Counted from the first letter of the stretch, positions 35,434 to 50,088 are shown. The stretch is 64,000 nucleotides of DNA from Nilaparvata lugens (GCF_014356525.2 NC_052508.1:45177858-45241857); one strand, 5' to 3'. Translations and numbers: made by a program. The notes: generated by a model from the sequence alone, not told the origin.

Positions 35434-36775
35434 AGAAGCCAGCAGCCATCTTTTCATGAGAGAGAAAAGAAGCCTTTCCGGTGAAGCCGAGACACGTCAT
35501 CATTGCCAACCTCCAAAATTATAAATTTGCAACTATTACAATTTATTATTCTCTCAATAAAACTTTATTTTTAAACTATTTGAACTTTTTATTTAACCTT
35601 TATATTATTTGGAATTAATGTGTTTATTTAGAAAGAGAACTTGGTCAAAGTGAGTTAGTTGTTCAACTGTTCAACATTTGAGTAGCTGATCAATTTCCGG
35701 TGAAAAGTTGAGTCCGCATATCGATTACACCGATATTTGCTATCAAGTTTTATTAATATTAAATATTGAATTGAAGATTCGATTTTAATCGAGAAAATGT
35801 AATATTACAATATTTTCAACAACAATGAACAGTTAATATTTCAATATCAGGGCACCGAGCTCCGCTCTGGAGTACAAAAGCAAACAAAATGTATTACAAA
35901 AGAAAAAATTATAATAAATTTATAGTTCATACAAGAAGGTTCTATCTGATCACAGTGGATTGAGATTAATTCCCAGAGGAATGCAAAAATTTCTCTCACA
36001 AAAGCATGTTAAATTTTAATCCAAATCAGAGAAGACCATTTCAATAAGATAGCTTATCAGATTGGTTCTACTGGAATTAATCAGGATTAAAATTTAACCG
36101 GCTCTTGTACAACCGGCACTAAGTACCTGATTGAATGATTACAAAAGTACTGAGTCATTTTGTCTCAGTTCCAACACATGCACTCGCTCACTCACTTCCA
36201 TCATCAAAAGACGACGAAATTATTAGCTGTTTTTCAAAGGATGAATAAATCCTTTTAATGTCCTTCAGCGAGTTTTCCCAGGGATGAGACCTAGAGAAAT
36301 CGAAACCTACTATGTCCTGAATTTCGTGAGAATCGTTAGAGCCGTTTTCGAGATCCGGTGAAATACAAACATATAAACATCTAAACAGAAATTGCTCGTT
36401 TAATAGTATAGGATCAGATATATATTACTGGTATCAACCATCCTCTATAGAAGGCAGAGAATCGGCAAAGTTGATCAATAACAACTCTGTTGACGCAATT
36501 CATGTGCATATAATGTAATTGGCAGCAATTTATTAGGTACTTATTAACGAAATAAAGGGATGAGTGTTTTTGGGGACTAAGGCACTACTCAAACGACTCA
36601 AATCGCGAACAGAGTCCATATGTCAGCACTACAACCTGTGTTAAGTCAACTATATTTAAATTAAAAAATGGCGTAGAAATGTTTAGTAATAGTAGCATAT
36701 TGTTAAAAGCTTAAATCCAACCCCAATCCTTTCACTAAGCTGACTAATTTTCAATTGAATTCTCTATAACCCTAT
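35434..36775. other. Intronic DNA with a retroelement tail
   Basis: No gene. About 36270-36415 has the phrase GAGCCGTTTTCGAGATCC followed by CAAACATATAAACATC and ends GTTTAATAGTATAGGAT, a dispersed-repeat terminus. The rest is unassigned AT-rich sequence. Confidence 0.45.
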
Positions 36776-37164
36776 AGTGAGGTCCACGTTATAATGGCAG
36801 TGTTTGATTAGCAAAGGTTGCTAACAAGCTATGCTTGTCTATCACTTAACAAAGCGGATAGTGCTATCTTTTTCTTTCTTTGCTCTATTGCCAGATCGTC
36901 TTTTAACAATGTAGAATTAATATAATTAATTAACAAAATATTTTATCTTAGTTATGGAAATTCATTATGAAATTATTGATAAATATAATTTCTTGCTTAA
37001 TAAAATATAATTAATTATTTTAAACGAGAATTAACAGTTAATATTACATCAATAAACCTCTATCAGCTACCGACTATAGAAGGCATTGACAAGAGTTAGA
37101 CAGAGGATCAGCAACGTTTTTCTCCTATCTTTCTCCACTGCCATTATAACGTGGACCTCACTAC
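36776..37164. mobile_element. MITE with 28-bp terminal inverted repeats
   Basis: Left end TAGTGAGGTCCACGTTATAA and right end its inverse (TTATAACGTGGACCTCACTA), extending to GGCAGTG. The interior is AT-rich. A relative is at 29970. The mariner element abuts its right end and shares the final TA. Confidence 0.8.
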
Positions 37165-38517
37165 CGGATGATTACAAATGAAATAGACAACTTCAATAGC
37201 CTGTACAAAATTAAACTGGTGTATTTCAACATAGTAAGTGATATAGGTTTGTAGGGAATTTCTTAAAGTTTATGTTGGTAGAACTGTTGCTGGCTATTGT
37301 TGGCTGCTCCGTGTTACAACAGCCAGTTTAGTTTAGCAATATGGCCGCTACTCAAGTGGAGAAAGCTTATTGTGTTCTTGAATTAGCCAAAACAAACTCT
37401 GTTACTGTTGTGCAGCGTCATTTCAGAACAAAATACGGTAAACCACCACCAACAAGGCAATCAATTTATGACTGGTATGAACGTTTTGAAAGCAGTGGAT
37501 GTGTGTGTAAGAAGAAGAGTACTGGAAGACCTTCTGTTACAGAAGAAAAAATTGATAGTGTTCGTGATGTTTTTGTACGAAGTCCAGGAAAATCGACTAG
37601 ATCAGCGAGTTTAGAATTGCAAATTCCTCAACCTACTGTGTGGAAAATTCTGCGGAAACGTTTGAAAATGACACCTTATAAATTGCAGTTAGTACAAAGT
37701 TTAAATGACAATGATAAAGTTGTACGTAAAAATTTTTGTCAAGAGATGCAACATTGTCTTGAAAATGACGACACATTGTTTAATCGCCTAATTTTCAGTG
37801 ATGAATGCACTTTTCACATTAGTGGAAAAGTTAACAGACATAATGTACGAGTATGGGGAACAGAAAACCCAAGAGAGACTGTACAGCATATACGCGATTC
37901 TCCTAAAGTGAACGTGTTTTGCGCTTTATCTTGTGAAAAGGTTTACGGGCCTTTCTTCTTCCAAGAACCATCAGTAACCGGAAGAATTTATCTGGACATG
38001 TTAACCGAATGGTTAATGCCTCAACTCCATGAAGATAGTTGTAACTTCATTTTTGTACAAGATGGAGCTCCGCCTCACTGGTACTCAGACGTCAGAGGGT
38101 ATCTGGATGAACATCTTCCTAGACGATGGATCGGCCGTGCAAGTGAGGAAAACGTTGTGTTTCAGCCGTGGCCACCTCGTAGTCCGGACCTAACGCCCTG
38201 CGACTTTTTCTTGTGGGGCTATGTAAAAGACAGAGTTTTCGTACCACCGCTTCCTGTTGATATCGATGATCTTAACGAATCACAAATGCTCTTGCTACAG
38301 TTAACCGTGAGATGCTTAGTCGTGTGTGGTCAGAATTTGACTACCGTGTTGATATCTGTCGTGTTGCAAATGGTGCACACATTGAACATCTGTAAATTTT
38401 CAATAAAAACTTCAAGAATTCTTCTATGTAATCATGTAAGTAATGATCTAAACTTTTAAATAATAAATTCTCTACAAGCTATTCAAACTGTCTATTTCAT
38501 TTGTAATCACCCGGTAT
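37163..38517 (+). mobile_element. Mariner-type DNA transposon, nearly complete
   Basis: Flanking TA is followed by inverted ends of about 38 bp: CCGGATGATTACAAATGAAA on the left and the inverse of CCGGGTGATTACAAATGAAA on the right, continuing through ATAGACA to GAATAGC or CAATAGC. The transposase gene fills the interior on the plus strand. The two ends differ at only a few positions, so it looks fairly young. Confidence 0.85.
37341..38459 (+). pseudogene. Mariner/Tc1-superfamily transposase, C-terminal frameshift
   Basis: This is a cut-and-paste transposase. The N-terminal helix-turn-helix region includes TRQSIYDWYERFESSGC and GRPSVTEEKI. The second HTH holds LELQIPQPTVWKILRKRLK. Catalytic motifs are LIFSDECTFHISGKVN (first Asp), FVQDGAPPHWYS (second Asp) and PRSPDLTPCDFFLWG (third acidic residue, Asp). 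I count 46 residues between the second and third catalytic Asp, longer than the 34 of classic mariner because of an insert around PRRWIGRASEEN. After DIDDLNES (about 38278) the frame is wrong: the expected C-terminus (RVWSEFDYRVDIC, GAHIEHL) lies in another frame from about 38288 to the TAA at 38393-38395. One or two bases are therefore lost or gained near 38280-38288. Confidence 0.85.
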
Positions 38518-38640
38518 AATCATAATCCTAACTTCAACTAATATGACGATCCCTGTTTGGATTTTTAGCCGTTCATGCACTCCAAATTCATTTAGGCACT
38601 TCTCAACAGCTACTCAGGTGTCATCGTAGATATCAACTTA

Positions 38641-39560
38641 GGGCCGGTTTCCAAGCTCGGGATTTAGCTAAGTTCTAGACTTCAACTGGCTTTAAACTCT
38701 GGAGTCAGAAAATTGGCTTTCCGAGTCAGAGCGTTAACATAGTCGAGGACTTGAATAGACCCTGGAGTTTGGAGATCACAATAGACTCTGGAGTTTATAA
38801 TTTCGCTTTCTGAGTAAAGGGCTTATAAGTCCAGGACTTGAATTAGATTCTCGCCTCTTTCCGAGTCAAGGATTTATTAAAAACCTTCAAGTCCAGGACT
38901 TGAAACAGCGTGATTTTAAACCCTCGACTGAGGATGTTTTTCAAATTGAGTTCTGGACTTAAACTGAGCAAACACAACTCATTTATTGTTTTGGAGTAGA
39001 TGAATAGCCAAATAGATGTCATGGGATACCCAAATGTTATTTGGATTAGTACGTATAAATTCATAATTTATAGTTTGCAAGTCTAATTTTAAATAAAGTT
39101 CTATCAGAAATATGCTTAAAAAAATAACATTATTTTACGACTGTGACATAACCTAAAAATTTTCAAGAAAAATGATACAAGGATTGCCTTGGAATTTCAT
39201 CTTCCAATGTGAATGTTATCAATCAATGTCATATTCAGCAAATAAATAATAAAAACATAACAATATATATAATAAATAATCATTTCAGTTTTCTTTTTCA
39301 AAACAAATACGTTTTCCGAATCAATAGCCTACTAAAATTTTTATTCCAAAATCACTGGCAAGGATTAATGATCAATAGCATAACATAAACTGAAATGTTC
39401 ATTCATTCATGTTTCAACAGGAATTAGGTTTTGCTTTGAATGGGCCTACAAATAAATATTGAGACGTATTTTCACAAAATAGCTGTTACAGAATAGTTTG
39501 GAGAGCATGCTGATTTAAATAAGTCCGCTTCAATCAGCTGTCTCCCATTGCCAAAATAAT
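38641..39560. repeat. Harbinger-like MITE relative, one end only
   Basis: Starts GGGCCGGTTTCCAAGCTCGG after TTA and carries the same repeated AGTCCAGGACTT phrases as 19844 and 42349. The other terminal repeat was not found. Its right part (about 39300-39545) matches, inverted, the interior of the 42349 element (GAGAGCATGCT, GCAAAACCTAA). Confidence 0.6.
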
Positions 39561-42296
39561 AACAATATTAATATTGTGAACTAGCAGGAACCCGTGCTTC
39601 GCAAGGATCTATTTTCAAACTTGATAATCTAAAAACTTGACGTAATGAAATTTTGAAGAATTGAAAATAGGCCTATAACCATCCTTGGTTAATTAAGAAT
39701 CTAGCCTACATGCAAAATTTCAAGTTAATTAGTCCATTAGTTCAGACGTGATGATGCGTCAAACATAATTTTCCTATCCCGTACATGTATAAGCCAACTC
39801 TTTATTTTATTATAGATATGGTTAACGACTGCAAGAGATAGGAGTGTGGAACAGAATAGTTGTGAAACTATGTTAGCGCCAGAAGTGTCTCAAACACAAT
39901 AGTAGGTACTACATGAACTTTTTGAAAGTGATTTGAAAAAAAAATGTTAAAACAACAGAACTGAAAGCTATCAACCTTATCATTCTACTTCCATTTAGAG
40001 AGGCTTTTGTTTGAGCCGAATGAAATCTTCTATCTTCTATGTATATTTATAAAAATGAATGTCTGTTTGTATGTTTGTTCCCTATGACTTGAAAATTATT
40101 TGACATAACGGCATGAAACTTTGAGAATATGTTGTGTGAATATTGGGGATGGTTTCTGACCAGAAATTTTAATGGGGTGGCTAATAATGATTATTTATTA
40201 ATCCATTTTTCACAGACCCATGTTTTCGAAATTGTCGGCCTAGCGGCTACCGAAGAACGGAAAGATGATCATGATTCAATATCATATTGAGATAATATGA
40301 TTTAGCATCTAAAGTTACCAGCTGTAATAAACACGTCATTCTATGATAAATTGTGTAGGCTACTGGTATTACAACGGTAGTTTGGAGTTGAAGTGTAGTT
40401 GATTGGTACCAGCTGTAGATAATGATTCCTTAGGAGACCTATACAAATAATTATCACTCCCCTATCATTGAGTAACCGGAAAATGTTGGGAAAAAATTAT
40501 TCACCTGATGGAAGAGAGTTGTTCATATTGCATTCATTAATGGCAGAATAATTTACATTTTTTTTAATTTAGCTTAGCTTATATTCATCCTAGAATGGAA
40601 GATGGAAAGAATATATGATTCTGTGTGATTCATCGTACATCGCATATTTCCTGGACCATCTATTGACAATCAACAAATATGAAAACATTGAATTCATCTT
40701 TGAAACACTGATTTATCCTATCTATTTTTTTTAATTCAACACTTTACTGTTAGATATTACTACCAATTGATTGAGAAGAATATGTTTTGGGAATAATGAA
40801 TGCTGCATGACTAAGCACATAGGAATTCCGTATTCAGATGTAAATGAAAATATTGATTGTCGGATAAATTTCATGATTCACCAAATAAAGTAAAGTGTGA
40901 CATGAGATACATTGACTTTTAGGCGGTACGAAGTTCGCCAGGTAAGCTAGTTGTAAATAAAGCTTTATTATTAATAGTCAACGCTGGAAAAAGACAGGCT
41001 CAATCACCAGGAATACTATAAATTCTATGAAGGACAAGTAAGCCGATAATTTTGAGTAGTTCAATCACTTCCATTATGGACACTGGATACATTATGGACA
41101 ATCAATACCTATGAAATTTATTAGCTACAAAATGGAAAACTTTGATTGAAGTGACCCAGAGTACTATAATATGAATAACCATTTAGATCAAATATAAGAA
41201 ATTACTCACATCTTTTATCAACTTGTACTTTTTGTTCACAAAATATTAACACAAAAATATAAGTTATATTGAATGAACTCATGACTAATAGTACTCAAGT
41301 TTGTCTTTTTCTGGCCGTGCTACAAATAAATGTAGGTTTATGTTTGACATCTTGTTTTTGTAATCTTGTTGTCTGTTAAGAAATTTTTCAATGTTTTTTT
41401 TTGTTTGCAATCAAATTTAAATTTGAAAAAAGAATTATCAACAAACTCCTAACCAGAGAAAATCTCTGTGATCAGTTCTAATCGGAATGTATGAGACTCC
41501 ATATACAGCTGATAGAAGGCCAAGCATAAGCATACAACAATGGAAAAAACACGTGGCAATAAGCTCGCGCTTTCGATCCACAGAAAATTAAATTCGATCA
41601 GCTGATTGATAAAATTATTTTAAGCTTTCCAATGATTACAACATATGTTAGAGTGTCAATTATATCAGTTCCATATGGCATTCACCTTACCATGTTCATA
41701 ACCTTACTAAATAGGATCCTTTTTCATCCTTTGAAACCCTTAGAGGCAAAATATCTCAAAATCTGTTCTTAGTGTGCGTCTAGCATGTTTGAAGAATATT
41801 TGTGCAGAGTTTCAAGTCTGTCGGCCAATTAGTTTGAGCTGTAGTGTGATTTTACATGAAAATTTTCAAAAAAATTCCCTCTCCTGGACCTATCTCTGCT
41901 CCTGGTCAGATTTTTTCTGCATAGATCTGATTTTTTTTCGTAGCTGAACAAAAAAGTTCCTCATGACTTTGCTGTGCAATGAGCGGTTAAAAAGTACACA
42001 TTTTTTGGGGGCCCCAGCTCCCTCAGGGGGGCAAATTTCTGAAAATCCTTTCTTAGTGGATGTTTTGAGGCTATCATAAACAATTGTGCAAGATTTCAAG
42101 TTTGTAGGCTCAGTAGTTTGGGCTGTGGTGTGATTTCAGTCTGTCGGGGCTTAGCCTTTTATAGATAATAGAGATAGAGAAGAGATAGAGATAGAGAAGA
42201 AGAGAAGAGAAGAGATTCAAGTTTGTAGGCTCAGTAGTTTGGGCTGTGGTGTGATTTCAGTCTGTCGGGGCTTAGCCTTTTATAAGTATAGAGATT
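39561..42296. other. Intronic DNA with retroelement tails and a local tandem repeat
   Basis: No gene. Tail-like repeats include AGGAACCCGTGCTTCGCAAG (39587) and, inverted, GGCGGTACGAAGTTCGCC (40922). A 70-90-bp phrase ending CGGGGCTTAGCCTTTTATA occurs twice (about 42096-42165 and 42220-42283), separated by a purine-rich GAGATAGAGAAGA run. Confidence 0.5.
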
Positions 42297-42348
42297 TCCC
42301 TCATGTTTACTGAGTTAAAGCTCTGGACTCAAATAAGTTGAGAACTTA

Positions 42349-43410
42349 GGGCCGGTTTCCGAGCTCGGGATCTATAAGTTCTGGACTTACAGAGTCCAGG
42401 ACTTAAATTAGCGCTCGGGTCTAAATCAACTTTCTGAGTCACGATTTTATCTTCTAAACTCCGGGGTCTAATGAGTTCTCGACTTATTTGAGTCCAGGAC
42501 TTTAACGCAATAAACATGAGGGAAATTCACAATAATTTTGCTCTTGTAACAGCTGATTGCAGCGGGATAATTCAAATGAGCATGCTCTCCAAATTATTTT
42601 TTTGAAAATACGTGTTGATTTCTTTGTAGGCCTACTCAAAGCAAAACCTAACCTTTTGAAAGATGAATGAATAAACATTTCATTTTAAGTTATGCTATCA
42701 TTGATCCTAACCAATGATTTTGGAATAAAAATTTCATTTGGCTATTGAGTTTGAAAACGTATTTGTTTTGAAAAAAATGGAATAGTAATTTATTATTGTT
42801 ATTATTATTAATAATAGGTTGAATATGACATTGATTAATATCATTCAGATTAGAATATATATTCCAAAGCAATCTTCGTATTATTTTTCTTGAAGGTTAA
42901 ATTTTTAGGTTATGTCAGTCGTAAAATAAGATTAGTTTTTTTACATATAATTCTGATATAATTTTATTCCAAAATAAACTTGCAAACTATGAATTATGAA
43001 TTTAGATGGACTAATCCAAATAATTTAGGTATTTCATGACATCTATTTGGCTTTTCATCTACTTCAAAACAATAACTGAATTGTGTTTGCTCAGTTAAGG
43101 CTAGAACTTAAATTTAAACCCTACCCCAGTCGAGGGTTTAAAATCACGCTATTCAAGATCTGGACGATTTTTTATAAATCCTCGACTCGGAAAGAGGTGA
43201 GAATCTAATTCAAGTCCTGGACTTATAAGCCCTTGACTCAGAAAGCGAAATTATAAACTCCAGGGTCTAACGTGATCTCTAAACTCCAGAGTCTATTTAA
43301 GTCCTCGACTACGTTAACGCTCTGACTCTGAAAGCCAATTTTCTAACTCCAGAGTTTAAAGCCAGTTAAAGTCTAGAACTTAGCTAAATCCCGAGCTCAG
43401 AAACCGACCC
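42349..43410. mobile_element. PIF/Harbinger-like MITE, about 1.06 kb
   Basis: GGGCCGGTTTCCGAGCTCGG at the left and the inverse of GGGTCGGTTTCTGAGCTCGG at the right, flanked by TTA on both sides. The subterminal regions repeat GACTT/AGTCC phrases. About 50 bp just outside the left end (42297-42345) are an inverted copy of 42477-42525, so an older relative may have been hit. Confidence 0.7.
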
Positions 43411-44117
43411 TTAATATCCTTGAAATTTTATGAAGATCATTTCAACTGTTTTTAAGTAAAAATTTGTCTCATTAATTATTTGACCCTCGTAGATAAGATT
43501 GTCCTTTTAGAAGAGACTCTATTGGTTGAACACGGGTTCACAAATCAATATGGAATTACATGATTGAATAACTACGAATAAATAAATAGTGCTTGTCTAG
43601 TGTGTGCAAATTCTACTTTAAGTTGTATCCTTTTATATGACTTCATATTTTTAGAAGAATAGATTGTTCTTGGCAGTATGGGAGGATAGAACGTTAGGCT
43701 TTATAAAAACAAAAGTTAATCATGCACATCAAGCCATATTGATTTGATGATATAATATGATTTTTTAAAGGAAGTTGATAAGTCTTGATTTGATACATTT
43801 CTCAATAATTTCTGCTAAGATATTTAAAAGTGACACTGGAATAAATTTTTTGTGACATTTTTGTCAGTTTCCTTTTTAGAGCATTGTAACTTTTACATTT
43901 CATTCTACAACATATACTGTAACTTTCATATGCTATAGAGATTGAGTTTGATAGAATGTGTACAGGACAATTTAAAGCTATCACTATGAATAATACAAAT
44001 CTAATCTGCCATAAATTTCAATCCAATGAGCCATGAATTATCGATAGAAGAAAGATCAAATGAGAAGAAAGTTGAGGTAAATTCAAGAGTACAATTTGCT
44101 AGAAAGACTTATTAAAT

Positions 44118-45235
44118 AACTAGCTGGCCCGGCGAACTTCGTACCGCCAAACAGTTAATGCATCTCATGACAAACTTTAGCTGGATGCACATCTGAGGAG
44201 GCGCGATGCGGCATTTTGCATCCAGGTGGTTCTTGCTTATTTGTTTGAATGGAAGAACTCACACTCACTGATTCGGACATGGCATGTAACAGTGTGATAA
44301 TGCAATCTCCATAAGATCAACACGTTGTATCACCAAGCCGCGCCTCCTCAGGTGAGCTTAGTCTTTGCTTAATCTGATGCACTATATTTTTATGAAAATT
44401 ATCCATCAATCAGTATTTTATATCTAAATATGGACTTCCTATGTGCTAGTTGTACAGCAGTTTGCATTTTTAGATATAGTTGAATGCACCTTGCTGGGGA
44501 ATTGAATGGTATATCTCCTTGCTGCTGATTTTCCCGTGCATATTCTAAATTTACAGCATTCCGACCCAAGTTTGGACGTCGTTCACACCGCGGCATTATT
44601 TCATTTCATTTATTCATAGACAATAGATTCAATGCAGGTAAAAACAACAGGCATTCGCCCAAAACTGCTTTTAACCTTAATTTGGAATACACGGTCTAGA
44701 GGTTATGTACCTTAACTTAATTCACACACTATTTTGAGTCCAAAAAATGTATGTACTACAATATTTTTGGATTTATCAGATTAATTAATTTCAAAATATA
44801 AATACAAACCAAAATCTTCCTTCACAATCACAGAAAATATTAAAAAGTTCACTTGAATCCACAAATTATACTCATGTTGAAATTTTAAACATGTTAAAAT
44901 TATTATTAGAATTAAAATTCTGTGAATCAGTAGAAAGAAAGAAAATGGAAAAACAGATCTACCGACGGCTGTTGGATGACGCGATGATTATAACAGCTGA
45001 TTTTTATTTCTGTGTGAGGCCAGCTCACAAATCTTCTCCCATAAGGATTACATGTAAACTTTGAAGGACCGTAGGAAAGAGTCCTGAAGTCGGATTATAA
45101 ATTTGATAGACCAAAAACAATCCTTGATGCGGATTTTATATCATGCTAAAATTTCAACTCAATCGGTGCAGTACTTTTGGAGTTTTTGAAGCGTACACAA
45201 ACCAACATAACATTTTTATATATATATATATATGA
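44118..45235. repeat. Dispersed repeat ending next to the VEFS exon donor (unit 1 copy)
   Basis: Starts AACTAGCTGGCCCGGCGAAC and ends with GAAGCGTACACAAACCAACA and a (TA)n run at 45220-45233, about 20 bp from the donor. This pair of ends is seen on dispersed retroelement-like repeats in arthropods. No intact coding region. Its counterpart in unit 2 is 47827-48957. Confidence 0.55.
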
Positions 45236-45250
45236 ATGTATTTAAGCCTA

Positions 45251-46178
<928 letters not shown>

Positions 46179-46371
46179 TACATTTGGTAACCCCCTTTAT
46201 AATGCTGATGTAGCTATGCATTGTTATTTACTAGCTATTAGTTTAGTTGCTTTTACGAGTCAGTCTGTTGCCAGAGCTCGTAGAGCGTACATCGCTCATA
46301 ACAATGTATTATTATATTGAAATAAATAATTATTTTTTAAAAAAGCCGGTTGGTTATTCCAGTTCCTTAAC
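46179..46371 (+). repeat. 5' LTR of the errantivirus, duplicated copy
   Basis: About 190 bp, TACATTTGGTAACCCC to AGTTCCTTAAC, followed directly by the primer site. It differs from the LTR at 49896 at about three positions. It carries an AATAAA at its right half. Confidence 0.85.
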
Positions 46372-46388
46372 TGGCGCCCGAACCACCC
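46372..46388 (+). promoter_or_regulatory. Primer-binding site, duplicated copy
   Basis: TGGCGCCCGAACC begins immediately after the LTR. The TGGCGCCC start is typical of a tRNA-Lys-type primer site. Confidence 0.75.
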
Positions 46389-46730
46389 TCGCGCAGTTTT
46401 CCAATATTGTTCGTTTGACAATATTAGTTTTCAGATTCGTGTCGCGATTGCTTATTTCGACTTTGAAAAGGAAACTATCGGAAGACTAAGTGAGGTGAAC
46501 CTTCAACTTCAACGGAACTTCTACACGGAATAACCACGCTACCGGACTTCTTTCATCCTGGCAACCACACTGGCAGACTCCTTCCGGAACGCTTTCATCC
46601 AACAACCGGAAGTAAATCCAGTTCTTACCATTGCTGCTACTGTAAGTAACGAATGAATTCTTCTACCTCAGCTTCACTTTCTTCTGCTTCAAATCCACTC
46701 ATCTAGCCCTCCAAATTAGACTCTTCCACT

Positions 46731-47459
46731 ATGGCAACTATCCCCAAACATCTGTTGGACTTTATCCCCAAGTTCGATGGGACATCCAATAAAATTCCTA
46801 AATTTCTCAGATCCATTGAAAAACTTTTCGGACTTTACTGTAATGATACTATCGAAAAAACTCAACGTGACCAGAACCACTGGCTTTTGTATACCGCTGC
46901 ACTTCACAACTTAGAAGGCACAGCTGATAGCGTAGTTCAAAATAGTGAGTGCTCTAATGTGATCGAACTTATTCAACTCATAAAGAAACACTTTTCCGAT
47001 AAACGTACTGTTTCAGACCTCATAGCAGAGATTGCTATCATGAAAACTTTTCAACATGAGCATCCCCTTGACTTTCTTGACAGACTAAACGGAAAGCGAA
47101 CCAGGGTAGTTACTCGCTACAAATTAGACGGTGTATCCGGTGACTTACTCAAAAACCTTCTTGAACAACTTGACATGACACTTGTAAGGACACTTATTCA
47201 CGATGTTCATCCAACACTCGGAGCTCATCTCCAAGTCTACAAGCTTAAGAACTTGGACGAAGCCCGTGACACTCTTCGTAGTGATTGCAGTATTGTGTTA
47301 AATCAATTGAAACTTACGGAATCTGTGTCTGATAGTGCAGTTATCAATCCTCAGTTTCGGCAGCGTAACTTCTTTCAACCGCGTTCAGTGTTTCCCCAAT
47401 TCAGACAGTATCAACCATACTGCCATACTTATCAACCATACTTATCAACCATACAGTGA
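46731..47459 (+). pseudogene. Truncated gag in duplication unit 1
   Basis: The first 230 or so codons match the gag at 50448 with a few substitutions (for example TSNKIPKF for TPNKIPKF). At about 47408 it runs into filler DNA and stops at the duplication junction. It is cut off from pol and env and is a by-product of the tandem duplication. Confidence 0.9.
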
Positions 47460-48967
47460 TGATATAATATGATTTTTTAAAGGAAGTTGATAAGTCTTGA
47501 TTTGATACATTTCTCAATAATTTCTGCTAAGATATTTAAGTGACACTGGAATAAATTTTTTGTGACATTTTTGTCAGTTTCCTTTTTAGAGCATCGTAAC
47601 TTTTACATTTCATTCTACAACATATACTGTAACTTTCATATGCTATAGAGATTGAGTTTGATAGAATGTGTACAGGACAATTTAAAGCTATCACTATGAA
47701 TAATACAAATCTAATCTGCCATAAATTTCAATCCAATGAGCCATGAATTATCGATAGAAGAAAGATCAAATGAGAAGAAAGTTGAGGTAAATTCAAGAGT
47801 ACAACTTGCTAGAAAGACTTATTAAATAACTAGCTGGCCCGGCGAACTTCGTACCGCCAAACAGTTAATGCATCTCATGACAAACTTTAGCTGGATGCAC
47901 ACCTGAGGAGGCGCGATGCGGCATTTTGCATCCAGGTGGTTCTTGCTTATTTGTTTGAATGGAAGAACTCACACTCACTGATTCGGACATGGCATGTAAC
48001 AGTGTGATAATGCAATCTCCATAAGATCAACACGTTGTATCACCAAGCCGCGCCTCCTCAAGTGAGCTTAGTCTTTGCTTAATCTAATGCACTATATTTT
48101 TATGGAAATTATCCATCAATCAGTATTTTATATCTAAATATGGACTTCCTATGTGCTAGTTGTACAGCAGTTTGCATTTTTAGATATAGTTGAATGCACC
48201 TTGCTGGGGAATTGAATGGTATATCTCCTTGCTGCTGATTTTCCCGTGCATATTCTAAATTTACAGCATTCCGAGTTCTACGACCCAAGTTTGGACGTCG
48301 TTCACACCGCGGCATTATTTCATTTCATTTGTTCATAGACAATAGATTCAATGCAGGTAAAAACAACAGGCATTCGCCCAAAACTGCTTTTAACCTTAAT
48401 TTGGAATACACGGTCTAGAGGTTATGTACCTTAACTTAATTCACACACTATTTTGAGTCCAAAAAATGTATGTACTACAATATTTTTGGATTAATCAGAT
48501 TAATTAATTTCAAAATATAAATACAAACCAAAATCTTCCTTTACAATCACAGAAAATATTGAAAAGTTCACTTGAATCCACAAATTATACTCATGTTGAA
48601 ATTTTAAGCATGTTAAAATTATTATTAGAATTGAAATTCTGTGAATCAGTAGAAAGAAAGAAAATGGAAAAACAGATCTACCGACGGCTGTTGGATGACG
48701 CGATGATTATAACAGCTGATTTTTATTTCTGTGTGAGGCCAGCTCACAAATCTTCTCCCATAAGGATTACATGTAAACTTTGAAGGACCGTAGGAAAAAG
48801 AGTCCTGAAGTCGGATTATAAATTTGATAGACCAAAAACAATCCTTGATGCGGATTTTATATCATGCTAAAATTTCAACTCAATCGGTGCAGTACTTTTG
48901 GAGTTTTTGAAGCGTACACAAACCAACACAAAGCGTACACAAATACATATGAATGTATTTAAGCCTA

Positions 48968-49240
<273 letters not shown>

Positions 49241-49895
49241 TCACTTGAAGGCGACGGTAACAAATAAAATAATTTATTAAATAATTGTCCTTATGTATAA
49301 TTATGGTTCAAGTTGATGTGTTTCCAAGTCTTTCTTGATGCTAGCATGAACTTTAATTTCCATTTCCAAGTCATCTTAATCATCATCAAATTACATTATA
49401 TCTTCATATAAAATAAATCTTTAGATAATGCTCTGTGAAATTAAAAGGATGATTTTGATATTGAATATAAATATAAATATAAGTTATTAATTTTTTGATA
49501 CAAAAATCCAGATGATAAATTGTAACAATACCGAGGAGTCCGTACTATATTGCATCGAGGCCATACTCTGAATTATATGCATATTTTCATGCTCATGAAT
49601 CGATAGAATATAAAAATAGTTAATTTTCAATTGTATAATGATAAAAGAAGTACCAATGTTGGATACAGAATGATCAATATTATAAAAGAAATTCAGATAT
49701 AATACAGACGAATTTATACAGTCTCAACAAAAATACTTGCTGATGCTATTCAGATGTACACTTCACAACACTCTGCTCTCTATTTGATAAAAACTGCTTC
49801 ATAACGTGTATATTACTATAGATATATTGTGATCCACATGGATAATAGAGGTCTTATGCCTGACTAGCGACTGCATTCAACATAATATCATAATT

Positions 49896-50088
49896 TACAT
49901 TTGGTAACCCCCTTTATAATGCTGATGTAGCTATGCATTGTTATTTACTAGCCATTAGTTTAGTTGCTTTTACGAGTCAGTCTGTTGCCAGAGCTCGTAG
50001 AGCGTACATCGCTCATAACCATGTATTAGTATATTGAAATAAATAATTATTTTTTAAAAAAGCCGGTTGGTTATTCCAGTTCCTTAAC
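49896..50088 (+). repeat. 5' LTR of the errantivirus
   Basis: Short LTR of about 193 bp ending TTCCTTAAC, matching 59928-60120 with about eight to ten differences. It has an AATAAA toward the right part and would hold promoter and polyadenylation signals. Confidence 0.85.

Noticed and set aside
42120..42290. Repeated GAGATAGAGAAGA with duplicated flanks, considered as a CRISPR-like array
   Set aside because: Only two flank copies and a simple purine-rich run; no regular spacers and a eukaryotic setting.
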